A DNA stretch of 64,000 nt from Chitinophaga qingshengii (GTDB taxonomy: Bacteria; Bacteroidota; Bacteroidia; Chitinophagales; Chitinophagaceae): contig NZ_JACVFC010000001.1 in the NCBI RefSeq assembly GCF_014529935.1, forward strand, positions 2,914,001 through 2,978,000, read 5' to 3'. The position numbers and the translations under genes are program-made. Shown one piece after another: positions 1 through 9,043 of this stretch (the stretch's first letter is position 1; each line of letters begins with the position of its first letter). A model generated the notes under the pieces. That model was given only the letters and a program-made list of their open reading frames with translations, was not told the DNA's origin and searched no databases.

Positions 1-445
1 GCAGGCCGGGATACTCCGGATCCTGTTCCAGCATGGTTTCCAGCATCCGTGCAAAGATGAAATCCTGCAGGTTCTTCGCCATCACCACTGCCTCATTGCT
101 ATCATGATACACCAACACAATGGGCACATTGTCACCGTCCTGGAGGTTATAGTAAAACGCAAACCAGTCTCCCGCACCGGTATAACCGAGGGGTACAAAC
201 CGGTGCGATTTGTCGGCAAACAACATTCCTTCCGCTACTTCGCCGGAAATATCTTCCTGTTCTATAATTTCAAAATCTTCGGCAAATAATAAAAAAGGCG
301 GGTTATCCTTTACCCTGGGAAATTCACGATCAAACCATCCGGGTCCCAGTTGGCCCCAGGAAAGCATCCCATCCCGGTCCAGTTGTTTATACAGTTCAGG
401 ATATTTAAAATTGTGTTCCTGTTCTATTGTTTCCAATACGGTCAT
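1..445 (-). CDS. SMI1/KNR4 (SUKH) family protein, C-terminus cut by window edge
   Basis: The reading frame starts at the ATG complement at 443-445 and stays open to base 1, so about 148 residues are visible and the end lies outside the window. The protein begins MTVLETIEQEHNFKYPELYK and continues with a stretch holding GPGWFDREFP and later GDNVPIVLVYHD. The early acidic helix followed by 'YPELYKQL' and aromatic-rich strands resembles SMI1/KNR4 (SUKH) proteins, many of which are immunity proteins against polymorphic toxins. No toxin gene is visible beside it, so it may be a lone or general copy. It follows the phosphoesterase on the same strand by 32 bases and may share its transcript. The family call is by eye only. 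Confidence 0.6.
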   Translation of the reverse strand, partial: MTVLETIEQEHNFKYPELYKQLDRDGMLSWGQLGPGWFDREFPRVKDNPPFLLFAEDFEIIEQEDISGEVAEGMLFADKSHRFVPLGYTGAGDWFAFYYNLQDGDNVPIVLVYHDSNEAVVMAKNLQDFIFARMLETMLEQDPEYPGL

Positions 446-477
446 CTTCTATCATTTTTTCATCCGAAAGATACAGC

Positions 478-1314
478 TTATTTACGCACGGCTGTGCGCT
501 TAAAAGATTGTTCGCCCTGTTTCTGATAAGGGTTCATCACAAAAGATAACAGGCTGCCGTCCTGTTTGAGTTCCACTACCCGGAAACCATGGTATTCCAC
601 GCCCCAGCTGCCACCTACGTGGCCATCCCAGAGGAAGGGAATTTTTTCATCCAGCATTTTCACGCTGTCTTCCTGGTGGTCGTGACCGTTAAATACTGCG
701 CGGATGTTAGGGTACTGTTTAATCAGTGCCTGGAATTCCGCTGCATCGATGCCGTGTTTGGTCCATTTCACCGGTGTAATATGTACGAAAATGAAGATGT
801 TGGCCGCTTTTTTATACTGTTCGAGTTTTTCGCGGAACCACGCTACGTCCGGACTGATATAATTACCCTTAATATCTGCCGTGTCGCCCAGCAGGATAAC
901 GTTATCACCGATGACTACGTCGTGGTTGAGCGGGAAACCCCAGGCTTGTTGCCACGCTTCCGGTGTTACCTGGTCGTGGTTGCCACGGGTAGCGTATACT
1001 TTGGAATGGATCTGTTTAAACATCGTTGCCGCCGGCGCCATAAAATCCGGGTTGTTGTGGATGACATCGCCGTTGAGTACGAAGAAAGCGCAGGGGTTGT
1101 CTTTCTCGTAAGTGCGGAAGGCTTTCTCCAGATCCTGGTAGTATTGTTCATAGGCTGTTCCCGGCTCACCGTAATGCCAATCGGAGCCGATGGCGAAGCG
1201 GAAGACCGTTTTATTCTTAAAGTCTTTGCCGGTAGCGGCGCTAACAATTTTACCGCAAGCCTGGATAACAATGGCGGCAGATACACCGCGGAAAAATTCA
1301 CGTCTGTTCATCAT
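478..1314 (-). CDS. Tat-exported calcineurin-like metallophosphoesterase
   Basis: A 278-residue binuclear metallophosphoesterase. All core motifs are present in order: D-x-H in GSDWHYG, GD in NGDVIH, GNHD in TRGNHDQ, a histidine in FVHITP, and GHDH near the end. The N-terminus MMNRREFFRGVSAA carries a twin-arginine-like RRxFF signal followed by a hydrophobic segment, so the folded enzyme is probably exported by Tat. I place the start at 1314; the frame is open upstream, but the twin-arginine motif normally lies close to the N-terminus and a second ATG follows at 1311. The substrate cannot be told from the sequence; relatives act on phosphodiesters or phosphomonoesters. It is transcribed leftward toward the SMI1/KNR4 gene. 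Confidence 0.85.
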   Translation of the reverse strand: MMNRREFFRGVSAAIVIQACGKIVSAATGKDFKNKTVFRFAIGSDWHYGEPGTAYEQYYQDLEKAFRTYEKDNPCAFFVLNGDVIHNNPDFMAPAATMFKQIHSKVYATRGNHDQVTPEAWQQAWGFPLNHDVVIGDNVILLGDTADIKGNYISPDVAWFREKLEQYKKAANIFIFVHITPVKWTKHGIDAAEFQALIKQYPNIRAVFNGHDHQEDSVKMLDEKIPFLWDGHVGGSWGVEYHGFRVVELKQDGSLLSFVMNPYQKQGEQSFKRTAVRK

Positions 1315-1370
1315 AACGTTAAAATTAGTCGTTCCCCATGGAATCAATGGGTACTGTTTATATATTAACA

Positions 1371-1378
1371 GAAAGGTA
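1371..1378 (-). promoter_or_regulatory. possible -7 box for the phosphoesterase gene
   Basis: On the minus strand this reads TACCTTTC, one base from the Bacteroidota -7 consensus TAnnTTTG, about 57 bases before the start at 1314. I found no convincing -33 element. The rest of the 1315-1762 gap is AT-rich and shows no gene; it should hold promoters for both diverging genes. Confidence 0.35.
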
Positions 1379-1711
1379 AAATATTATGGTGCGCCTGTAC
1401 TTGATAATTATAAAAAACGATGATCACTTCCTGTTGCCTATCCACGAAAAGTACAATGACAAAGCCTATAGCCCTGCCCGTTAAAAAAACATCAGGCTAC
1501 CTCAAGATAATATCAATCTGCCTAAAGCCATAATCATATGTAATATTTCACCATACATTATATATTAAATAATTGATAATCAATATATTAAACTCACACT
1601 ATCCATCGATTTCACATATCATTTTTATGCATCTGCCGCTCAACTTTCAATTTATTCAGAAAGAATTGTAATCAGATTGTTAATATTACCCCGAATCCTT
1701 CATTTTCTTCG

Positions 1712-1740
1712 TTTCGCTAAATGATTTGATTGTAACTTTG
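1712..1740 (+). promoter_or_regulatory. promoter of mqo (Bacteroidota type)
   Basis: TAACTTTG at 1733-1740 is a full match to the -7 consensus TAnnTTTG. A TTTC at 1712-1715 is a plausible -33 element with a 17-base spacer. This predicts a transcript start near 1746 and a leader of roughly 16 bases before the ATG at 1763. Confidence 0.65.
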
Positions 1741-1762
1741 CACCTCGAATAAAAATGGGGTT

Positions 1763-3286
1763 ATGTTTAGAAGCAAGCGTACGTCTGAAACAGGTCCGGA
1801 TGTGGTTTTAATCGGCGCAGGAATCATGAGCGCCACCCTGGGTACACTCCTGAAAGAGCTGCAACCAGAATTGACCATTGAAATTTATGAGCGACTGGAT
1901 ATGGCAGCTGCAGAGAGTTCCGATGCATGGAACAATGCAGGTACCGGCCACTCTGCCTTTTGTGAGTTGAACTATACACCACAGAAGCAGGATGGTTCCG
2001 TAGACATTAAGAAAGCCGTTAATATTGCTGAGCAATTTGAGGTGTCCCGGCAGTTTTGGGCTTACCTGGTAGAAAACAACATTATTTCGAACCCACAAGC
2101 GTTTATCCAGAGTATCCCTCACATGAGTTTTGTTTGGGGAGAAGAAAACGTAGACTACCTGAAGAAGCGCTACAAAGCTTTACAACAGTGCCATCTCTTT
2201 AAAAAGATGGAATACTCCGAAGATAAAGAACAGCTGAAAGCCTGGATGCCATTGGTGATGGAGGGTCGTGACCCGAATCAGAAAGTGGCTGCCACGCACA
2301 TGGAAATCGGCACCGACGTGAACTTCGGCGCCCTGAGCCGTGCCCTGTTCAATCACCTCGAACAACTGGATGGCGTTACCATACATTTTAATCACGATGT
2401 ACGTGACCTGAAAAAAATGGATGACGGCAGCTGGCAGATTAAGGTTAAAAACCGTGAAACCCGCGAGAAAAACGTGATCAAAACTGATTTCGTTTTCATC
2501 GGCGCTGGTGGCGGTTCTCTTCCCCTCCTCGAAAAATCTGATATCCCTGAAGGTAAAGGTTTCGGCGGTTTCCCGGTAAGCGGCCAGTGGCTGCGTTGCA
2601 CCAACCCCGACATTATTGCACAACATCAGGCGAAAGTATACGGTAAAGCCTCTGTAGGCGCACCTCCTATGTCAGTGCCCCACCTCGACACCCGCATGAT
2701 CGATGGTGAAAGAGCGCTGCTGTTCGGCCCTTACGCCGGTTTCTCCACCAAATTCCTGAAAAACGGTTCCTTCCTGGATTTACCAAAATCCATCAGCCTG
2801 GATAATATCCACCCAATGGTATCTGCCGGCCTGGATAATATTCCACTGACAAAATACCTCATCGCGCAGGTACGCCAGAAACCGGAAGACAGACTGGAAG
2901 CCCTTCGTGAGTACTTCCCCGAAGCCCGGATGGAAGACTGGAAACTGGAAATTGCCGGTCAGCGTGTACAGGTGATTAAAAAAGATCCCGAACATGGCGG
3001 CATCCTGGAATTCGGTACAGAAGTAGTGAGTGCAGCCGATGGCTCTATCGCCGCACTGCTCGGCGCTTCTCCCGGCGCTTCCACAGCGGTGTCTATCATG
3101 CTCAACCTGCTGAAACGTTGTTTTAAAGACTACGCGGAAACAGAAGCATGGCAGCTGAAATTGAAAAAAATGATTCCTTCCTACGGTCAGTCTCTGCTCA
3201 ACAATCCGCAGCTCTGCGAAGAACTGCGCAACTGGACCACAGAAGTGCTGGAACTGAAGGCCATGCAGGAAATAGGCCAGGACTAA
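1763..3286 (+). CDS. mqo: malate:quinone oxidoreductase
   Basis: A 507-residue FAD enzyme that oxidises malate to oxaloacetate and passes electrons to membrane quinone, serving the TCA cycle and respiratory chain at the inner face of the cytoplasmic membrane. The N-terminus has the FAD-binding [10 protein letters not shown] motif (about residues 18-27), followed by the family's [14 protein letters not shown] stretch and, near the C-terminus, a glycine/alanine-rich [15 protein letters not shown] segment. Length matches the Mqo family. It stands alone between a strong upstream promoter and a strong downstream terminator, so it is probably a single-gene transcript. Nothing odd is seen. Confidence 0.95.
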   Translation: MFRSKRTSETGPDVVLIGAGIMSATLGTLLKELQPELTIEIYERLDMAAAESSDAWNNAGTGHSAFCELNYTPQKQDGSVDIKKAVNIAEQFEVSRQFWAYLVENNIISNPQAFIQSIPHMSFVWGEENVDYLKKRYKALQQCHLFKKMEYSEDKEQLKAWMPLVMEGRDPNQKVAATHMEIGTDVNFGALSRALFNHLEQLDGVTIHFNHDVRDLKKMDDGSWQIKVKNRETREKNVIKTDFVFIGAGGGSLPLLEKSDIPEGKGFGGFPVSGQWLRCTNPDIIAQHQAKVYGKASVGAPPMSVPHLDTRMIDGERALLFGPYAGFSTKFLKNGSFLDLPKSISLDNIHPMVSAGLDNIPLTKYLIAQVRQKPEDRLEALREYFPEARMEDWKLEIAGQRVQVIKKDPEHGGILEFGTEVVSAADGSIAALLGASPGASTAVSIMLNLLKRCFKDYAETEAWQLKLKKMIPSYGQSLLNNPQLCEELRNWTTEVLELKAMQEIGQD

Positions 3287-3319
3287 CACACGAACGATTT
3301 AACCTGTTACATATACAGT

Positions 3320-3349
3320 AGCCCCTGCGTGAACGCAGGGGCTTTTTTT
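3320..3349 (+). terminator. intrinsic terminator after mqo
   Basis: AGCCCCTGCG (3320-3329) pairs perfectly with CGCAGGGGCT (3334-3343) around a 4-base loop, followed by a run of seven Ts. Confidence 0.9.
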
Positions 3350-3369
3350 ACATGAGTATGTATGTCTGT

Positions 3370-6300
3370 CTATTTCTCTGTACTATTACCTACCACCACA
3401 CGTTTCACCATCACTTTACCATTGTGTACCAGCTTGAGGAAATACACCCCGGCAGGCCATCCTGATACGGTGATCGTCCGGGTATGGGTGCCTTCAGACA
3501 ACTGGCTGTTCACCGGCATCTGCACCAATTTACCCGCCATATCATATACGCCCAGTGTAGTGCGCCCATCCACCGGTAACCTGAACGTTACCGTCACTAC
3601 GGAGCTGGCTGGGTTCGGATAAGCGTTCATCACTGCCAATCCTGTTTCTTTAGCTGCCAGCGCCGTTCCCGTTTTGATCTTCACTTCCGCATAGCTGTTC
3701 CATGCATTCACATTATTACCATGCCCCAAAATTCGTACATGCTTCGCCGTTACTGCCGGGAAGTTAAACGATTCAAAGGCCGTGGAAGTACCACTGCTTT
3801 GTAACCCGGTAGCTGCGTTGGTCCAGGTAGTGCCATCAATGCTCACCTGTATATCAAACAAAGCGCGGCGGGTATCGCCTTTATAGAACGCGATGTCCAC
3901 ACCGTTTACCGTAGTAGTGTTACCCAGGCAGAAGGTAATGGATTGTTCGCCGGAAGCCGACCAGCGCGTGTTTAAGTCATTATCGATCGCATTAGCCGCC
4001 ACGTTGCCATCATCAGCGCTGGCCTGTACCGGAATGCAGGTAGTAGCGGCGCTGTCTCCGATAACAGACAGCTGCGGCGGATTGGCGGCAGCCTCCTTCG
4101 AGTTGAGGAAAATACGCGGATCATGTGCCTGCTGACTTTTCAGCACAAAAGCTATTTTCTTTCTGCCGGCGGCCAGTTCACTTTGTACATAACTGGTTAC
4201 ATCCCAGTTATAGTACCGCGCGCTGTCGTTTGTCAGTACGGTAGATGCCAGCAAATTCGCACCCGATGCAGGTTTATTATTCCAGGTGATTGTTTTTTCA
4301 GACCAGGTAGTATTACTCAGCGGGTAAACGCCTACCGGCACGCTCATGGCTACGGTACCGTCTACACGCCCGTAAAGCCGCAGCACTACGGCAGATACAC
4401 CGCCCGCCGTATTGGTAAGATCAAAGGTCAGATAAGTCTCCCGCGCATTGTTGAGCTGACCAGCAGGCGATACTTTGGTGATCAGGAAAGTAGAATCGCT
4501 GATACCCCAGGTGGTACCGGCATTGGTGCCATCGCGCACATAGGCGTCCTGTACCGGTTTCAGCAAAGTGGCTGCCGGCGCAGCTTTAAACACGGCGGTG
4601 TAAGTAGTGTCGTTATCTCCGATCGTGATGTTCTGTACCCGGTTGCCGCCATGCACCCAATGGTCAAAAATATAGGTAACGCCATTGAGCACCTGTGGGG
4701 AGGAAGCCTCCATAGGACGTACCATGCCCGATAAAGCAGGAGTGCTATAAGGCGCAGTAAACGGAATATCGTTCAACCTGATTTGCAGTCCCGCCGGCTG
4801 GGTTTGTACGGTAAGATTGGAAGTAACCGGGAATAGTTCTACGTAGGTCGTATCCAGTTCACCACGGCTGTCTCTAACGGAAAGGAGTATACGATACCAG
4901 ATATCCGTTTCCGTATGGCCTTCTGCGGAGATCACGAATTTACCGTTTTTCACGCTGTCGGGTACCTGTGGCCCCGGGTGTACGTGATTGGCATGATGGA
5001 AATCCACCCACCAGTGAAAAGCGCTGGCGGGCAGGGTACCATCTTCCGCGTCAGTGCCGGTACCGGCAAAGCTAACGGTGTCGCCTGCACGGAATTTTGC
5101 ATTATTCAGCGGTGCCGTGATCGTTGCCACCGGCAGGGTATTAGGCGCCGTTACCGTGAGGCGTGCATTGTTGCTGGTAACGCTGCCGGCGCTGTTGGTC
5201 ACCACTACACTATATAAACCGGTATCTGCCGGTTGCGCGTTGGCGATGGCGTAAGTAGCCGCTGTAGCGCCGCTGATATTGGTTCCGTTTTTCCGCCATT
5301 GATAGGTGGGCGCCGGATTAGCGATGGCCGTCACGTTGAAGACAGCTGTCTGTCCCTGGGGCACCGATACCGGCTGTGGCTGCGTACTGATTACCGGCGC
5401 CTGGGTACCGGTATAAACAATCTTATACAACGCGCTGTTGTCGCGGCTCAGGTAATACAGGTTACCATCCGGGCCTTGCTTCAGATACACCATACCACCG
5501 CCGAGGCCTGTAGCGAAAGCACTGCGGGTAGGGGAAGCGGGATTAAGGTAGTTGATCCAGCCGCCGCAATAGTCGAGGAAAAAGTATTTCCCGTTGTAGG
5601 TGGACGGATAGTTACTGATAGCGCCATTGAAGAAAGTGCCGCCATTGATGGCGCATCCTTGTCCATCCGGCGGACTGGCATTACGGTTGGTGCTATAGCG
5701 GTAGATCGGATTGGTGAATCCGGAGCAGCCACTGGTACAGTTACCTTCCTGGGTAGGCCATCCGAAGTTACGGCCACCAGTAGTAGCATCGTTGATTTCC
5801 TCCCAGGTAGATTCCCCTACATCGTTGATGAAGATTTTACCGGTAACGGGATCGATGCTGTTCGTGAATGGGTTGCGTAACCCGTACGCCCACACGCGGC
5901 TGCGTTGGGCACCGCCACTGAATGGGTTACCTGTCGGTACGGTACCATCGGTGTTGATACGTAACAGTTTGCCCATGTAGCTATCGAGGTTAGCCGCATT
6001 ATCGCCCACTTTATTATCGCCTACAGAAACATACAGTTTACCATCGTTGCCGAAAGACAGGCCGCCGCCGTTGTGGTAGATAGCACTGAGCGTCGGTAAG
6101 TCCAGGATAGCCGTTTCAGCGGAGGCCAGGTCGCCGTTCATGGTAAAGCGGCTGACCCGGTTATGCGGTCCTGATGTATGCGTATAGTACAGGTAGATGT
6201 AATGGTTGCCGGCGAAATTGGGATCGACAGCAATACCAATCAGCCCGCGTTCCCCACTGCTATTGACAGACAGGGTGATCGCCGGTGTGGATAACAGTGC

Positions 6301-6498
6301 GCCGTTTTTGATAACGCGTAGCTGTCCGGTTTCCTGGCATACCAGTATACGGCCATCCGGTAAAAAGGCCAGGGAAGTAGGGCTGCTGATGCCGTTTACC
6401 ACCTGCACCCGCTGAAAATTGGCCGGCAGGGATTGCGATAGTACGGTGGTGACAGATAACAGCAACAACAGGAGTAGTGCGTATCTTTTTTTCATCAT
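3370..6498 (-). CDS. secreted PQQ-type sugar dehydrogenase with Ig, PKD-like, DNRLRE, F5/8C-like and T9SS domains
   Basis: A 1042-residue exported protein. After a signal peptide (MMKKRYALLLLLLLSVTTVL) comes a beta-propeller of the soluble glucose/sorbosone dehydrogenase type, about residues 25-370 (blades with SPTSLAFLPDGRILV, GLIGIAVDPNF, YHNGGGLSFG, VWAYGLRNPF). Then an Ig-like domain (about 375-455), a PKD-like or bacterial-repeat region to about 655, a DNRLRE domain (about 660-815), an F5/8 type C-like carbohydrate-binding domain (about 820-945), and a T9SS type A sorting tail with YPNPASS. The enzyme probably oxidises aldoses with PQQ outside the cell or on its surface, held on glycans by the accessory domains. 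The exact substrate cannot be told. A LacI-like operator lies about 325 bases upstream. Confidence 0.85.
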   Translation of the reverse strand: MMKKRYALLLLLLLSVTTVLSQSLPANFQRVQVVNGISSPTSLAFLPDGRILVCQETGQLRVIKNGALLSTPAITLSVNSSGERGLIGIAVDPNFAGNHYIYLYYTHTSGPHNRVSRFTMNGDLASAETAILDLPTLSAIYHNGGGLSFGNDGKLYVSVGDNKVGDNAANLDSYMGKLLRINTDGTVPTGNPFSGGAQRSRVWAYGLRNPFTNSIDPVTGKIFINDVGESTWEEINDATTGGRNFGWPTQEGNCTSGCSGFTNPIYRYSTNRNASPPDGQGCAINGGTFFNGAISNYPSTYNGKYFFLDYCGGWINYLNPASPTRSAFATGLGGGMVYLKQGPDGNLYYLSRDNSALYKIVYTGTQAPVISTQPQPVSVPQGQTAVFNVTAIANPAPTYQWRKNGTNISGATAATYAIANAQPADTGLYSVVVTNSAGSVTSNNARLTVTAPNTLPVATITAPLNNAKFRAGDTVSFAGTGTDAEDGTLPASAFHWWVDFHHANHVHPGPQVPDSVKNGKFVISAEGHTETDIWYRILLSVRDSRGELDTTYVELFPVTSNLTVQTQPAGLQIRLNDIPFTAPYSTPALSGMVRPMEASSPQVLNGVTYIFDHWVHGGNRVQNITIGDNDTTYTAVFKAAPAATLLKPVQDAYVRDGTNAGTTWGISDSTFLITKVSPAGQLNNARETYLTFDLTNTAGGVSAVVLRLYGRVDGTVAMSVPVGVYPLSNTTWSEKTITWNNKPASGANLLASTVLTNDSARYYNWDVTSYVQSELAAGRKKIAFVLKSQQAHDPRIFLNSKEAAANPPQLSVIGDSAATTCIPVQASADDGNVAANAIDNDLNTRWSASGEQSITFCLGNTTTVNGVDIAFYKGDTRRALFDIQVSIDGTTWTNAATGLQSSGTSTAFESFNFPAVTAKHVRILGHGNNVNAWNSYAEVKIKTGTALAAKETGLAVMNAYPNPASSVVTVTFRLPVDGRTTLGVYDMAGKLVQMPVNSQLSEGTHTRTITVSGWPAGVYFLKLVHNGKVMVKRVVVGNSTEK

Positions 6499-6819
6499 AG
6501 GAAAAACTTTAAAGGTGGATAATGAGGGTGATAAAAATGCATAGGTCGCCTATCAGCGTATAACCGTTATTGTTATACACTGCAGAATAGTATCCGGTGA
6601 ACAGGCGGGCGTAGTGCTGTTCAACGCATAGCGGTATTAAGTGGATGTCATAAAGCAATGGTTTTAAACATCAGAAAAAAGGGTACAGTTCAAGGGAAAC
6701 GGGTTTTCAACAACACTCGGCTACAGGTAGTTTCCGGGAATTTTTCAGAGATGAGGCTACAAGTTATCTATGGTTTCCAATGTATTGCATTGGCGGTTCA
6801 GATCCTGGCTGCATCTAAA

Positions 6820-6839
6820 ATATGCAATCGTTTGCATAT
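6820..6839 (-). promoter_or_regulatory. LacI-family-like operator, copy 1
   Basis: ATATGCAATCGTTTGCATAT has eight-base arms that pair perfectly around a TCGT centre. The core (6823-6836) is the exact reverse complement of the site at 8952. On the minus strand it sits directly after a promoter-like TTG...TATTTTG pair (6866-6842), so a bound repressor would cover the start point of transcription toward the PQQ sugar dehydrogenase. Confidence 0.65.
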
Positions 6840-6841
6840 TT

Positions 6842-6866
6842 CAAAATAGAATTTCAATATTGTCAA
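6842..6866 (-). promoter_or_regulatory. promoter candidate for the PQQ sugar dehydrogenase
   Basis: On the minus strand TTG (6866-6864) and TATTTTG (6848-6842) are spaced like a Bacteroidota promoter, though the -7 box lacks one base of TAnnTTTG. The predicted transcript would start inside the operator and have a leader of over 300 bases. The remainder of the 6499-7031 gap shows no gene. Confidence 0.45.
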
Positions 6867-6974
6867 TAATGGCAGCGAAGGAGTATCACATTTTACTTTG
6901 ACAATTTAAATCTAATTATGAAAATATATAAATCAACATAAATTATTTATAATCAACAAACTAACAACAATAAA

Positions 6975-7002
6975 TGTAACCTTTTTCAAAATTTTTGTTA
7001 CA
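6975..7002. promoter_or_regulatory. inverted repeat at the abiE promoter, possible AbiEi binding site
   Basis: TGTAAC (6975-6980) and GTTACA (6997-7002) form a 6-base inverted repeat whose right arm touches the -33 TTTG of the abiE promoter. AbiEi antitoxins are known to repress their own operons by binding inverted repeats; the match of this repeat to that role is inference. Confidence 0.4.
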
Positions 7003-7024
7003 AAATTAATAATCAGTATCTTCG
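6994..7024 (+). promoter_or_regulatory. abiE promoter, predicted leaderless
   Basis: TTTG at 6994-6997 and TATCTTCG at 7017-7024 (one base off TAnnTTTG) have a 19-base spacer, the standard distance. Only seven bases separate the -7 box from the ATG at 7032, so the mRNA should begin at or within a few bases of the start codon. Confidence 0.6.
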
Positions 7025-7031
7025 ATATGCG

Positions 7032-7649
7032 ATGAAAAAAGTCCATACTCAGATCGAACAATTGATAGCCAGAAAAAAACCAGGAGCGCTTATTTTTCCT
7101 ACGGATTTTCGTGGGCTAGGGACCGAAACAGCGATTAAACAAGCGCTGTTCCGGATGGTTCGTAACGGTATGATCAGACGGCTGACACATGGTATTTATT
7201 ATACCCCTAAGAAAGACGAAATATTAGGTGAGTTGATACCAGGGGTTGAAGAAGTGGCAGCCATGATAGCCAAAAAGGAAAGGGTACATATTGTCCCCTC
7301 CGGGGCTGATGCAATGAATAGGCTGGGGTTGAGCACACAGGTACCTTTGAAATTAGTGTATCTGACAGATGGCCCACCACGAAAATTCAAGGTTGGAAAC
7401 CTCGAAGTGAGGTTTAAAGCCACCACCCCGAAACGAGTGTCCAGAAAAGGTAAAATCAGTTCTCTGGTAATACTGGCGTTGGAAGAAACAAACCTGCAAC
7501 AAATGGACGATCTCACTAAAAATAAGATTAAAAGACTTCTGGAGCAGGAAGATCCCCAAAAGCTAAAACATGACCTTTCACTGGCTCCCGTACGGGTCAA
7601 CGACTTTATTGTTAATTTATTCAAATTCGATACTACTATGTTAAAATGA
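7032..7649 (+). CDS. AbiEi-like antitoxin (DUF6088 type)
   Basis: A 205-residue protein of the AbiEi/DUF6088 type. The N-terminal part (about residues 1-65) is a winged helix seen in FPTDFRGLGTETAIKQALFR and GMIRRLTHGIYY, which is expected to bind DNA; the C-terminal part is the antitoxin domain with VHIVPSGADAMNRLGL. In the family the antitoxin counters the partner nucleotidyltransferase and represses the operon. The stop codon overlaps the start of the toxin gene by four bases (ATGA), giving translational coupling. The gene looks AT-richer and more lysine-rich than neighbouring metabolic genes, which fits horizontal acquisition. The start at 7032 fits the promoter spacing. Confidence 0.8.
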   Translation: MKKVHTQIEQLIARKKPGALIFPTDFRGLGTETAIKQALFRMVRNGMIRRLTHGIYYTPKKDEILGELIPGVEEVAAMIAKKERVHIVPSGADAMNRLGLSTQVPLKLVYLTDGPPRKFKVGNLEVRFKATTPKRVSRKGKISSLVILALEETNLQQMDDLTKNKIKRLLEQEDPQKLKHDLSLAPVRVNDFIVNLFKFDTTMLK

Positions 7650-8668
7650 CCGGATGGCTCTCCCTCAGCAGGGAACAACGACAACAAACATTACAATACT
7701 CAGCCCAAACAAGTGGCATGCCCCCACATGCTATTGAAAAAGATTGGTGGGTAACGCTAACATTAAAAGCACTCTTTCAATCTGCTTACGCCAATCACTT
7801 AATATTCAAAGGTGGTACTTCTCTCAGTAAAGGCTGGAAACTGATACAACGTTTCTCTGAAGACATAGACCTTGCCATAGACCCGGTTGTATTTAACATG
7901 AAGTATAAACAGACTCCTACAAAAGGAGATGTAGAAAGGCTCAGAAGAAAAGGTTGTGAGTTTACAAGTATCCGGTTGAAACAATCTTTATATGAACAGT
8001 TTTCATCCCTTGGGGTTCCCTCAGAATGGTATACAATCACCGCAGAAACCGTCACACCGCAACGACCTGATAAAGACCCTCAGCGACTCTTTATCGAATT
8101 TGACTCCGTGCTACAACCTACCTCCTATTTAAAAAACAGTGTGCAGGTAGAGGTTAGCTCCAGGTCGCTATTGGAACCATTTAGTACCAGGCCGGTTACT
8201 TCATTGATACACGAATATTTCCCCAATCCATCCTATTATCCTGAAACACCATTCCTGGTACCTATTGTCGCTCCCAGGAAAACATTTCTTGAAAAAGCAT
8301 TTCTGCTAAATGAAGAATTTTCCAGACCTAATGGAGAAAGAATAAGAATAGAGCGAATGTCCAGACATTTTTATGATATGATAAAGATGGATCAGGAAGG
8401 TATTACTGATGAGGCATTAGCCGATAAAGTACTATATACAACCATTCAAAAGCATAGAAGATACTATAGCCGGTTAAAACACATGGGAAACTACGCTTCC
8501 CTTGATAGGGGAAACATATCTTTTATTCCGCCGGCACATTTGCATGATGCGTATAGACAGGACTATCGGTATATGACCGAACACATGATGTATGGAGAGG
8601 TTCCCCAATTTTCTGTTATGCTCGATGGATTACAAACAATATTAAACAAATTCCGCCGCCAAGCCTAG
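7646..8668 (+). CDS. AbiEii/AbiGii-type nucleotidyltransferase toxin
   Basis: A 340-residue toxin of the AbiEii/AbiGii family. The nucleotidyltransferase signature is clear: GGTSLSKGW (about residues 56-64) followed by SEDIDLAI (about 71-78), which holds the D-x-D metal-binding pair. Family members act as nucleotidyltransferases (tRNA ends or GTP binding have been reported for relatives) and cause growth arrest or phage exclusion. It overlaps the antitoxin gene by four bases. Length and motifs look intact, so the pair is probably active. A hairpin follows the stop codon. Nothing mobile is visible alongside, so how the pair arrived is not shown. Confidence 0.85.
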   Translation: MTGWLSLSREQRQQTLQYSAQTSGMPPHAIEKDWWVTLTLKALFQSAYANHLIFKGGTSLSKGWKLIQRFSEDIDLAIDPVVFNMKYKQTPTKGDVERLRRKGCEFTSIRLKQSLYEQFSSLGVPSEWYTITAETVTPQRPDKDPQRLFIEFDSVLQPTSYLKNSVQVEVSSRSLLEPFSTRPVTSLIHEYFPNPSYYPETPFLVPIVAPRKTFLEKAFLLNEEFSRPNGERIRIERMSRHFYDMIKMDQEGITDEALADKVLYTTIQKHRRYYSRLKHMGNYASLDRGNISFIPPAHLHDAYRQDYRYMTEHMMYGEVPQFSVMLDGLQTILNKFRRQA

Positions 8669-8672
8669 GTCA

Positions 8673-8706
8673 GTGTACCCGGCTGCTTTTCGGCAACCGG
8701 GTACAC
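8673..8706 (+). terminator. hairpin after the AbiE pair, terminator-like without a T-run
   Basis: GTGTACCCGG (8673-8682) pairs with CCGGGTACAC (8697-8706); the inner bases also pair in part. No T-tract follows, so termination strength is uncertain. The 8669-9043 gap otherwise holds only the operator at 8952. Confidence 0.5.
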
Positions 8707-8951
8707 ATGCTTTACCCTCGCCACCTCCCTCGCCACCCTCTTAAGGAAATCCCCATTCACCGCAGCCGCAGATCCCATCTTTCCATGACCTCCCCATTAT
8801 GCTAAAAAAACATGACAAAAAGTGAAAATCAGATCACTGCCCCGGTAAATTATTTCCGACCTTTAGAACAGAAACTTTAAGCGTAAAATCAACACTAAAA
8901 GACGGGAAGTAAACAACCAAAGCGCGTGGCGCTTATTTTTTGAAACAATAA

Positions 8952-8965
8952 TGCAAACGATTGCA
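8952..8965 (+). promoter_or_regulatory. LacI-family-like operator, copy 2
   Basis: TGCAAACGATTGCA lies 79 bases before the fucosidase start. It is identical to the site at 53974 and is the exact reverse complement of the core at 6823. A T-rich box TATTTTTTG at 8934-8942 just upstream may be a -7 element, in an arrangement like that at copy 1. Confidence 0.65.
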
Positions 8966-9043
8966 GAATAATTATCATCAGTAAACAGAAATCAACACAA
9001 AATCTTTTACCGCTGAATCACGTAAATCAGCAATCATCATGTT

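Noticed and set aside
7032..8668. Larger defence island around the AbiE pair
   Set aside because: Both neighbours are sugar-metabolism genes and no other defence gene lies close; the SMI1/KNR4 gene at the left edge is too far away to link.
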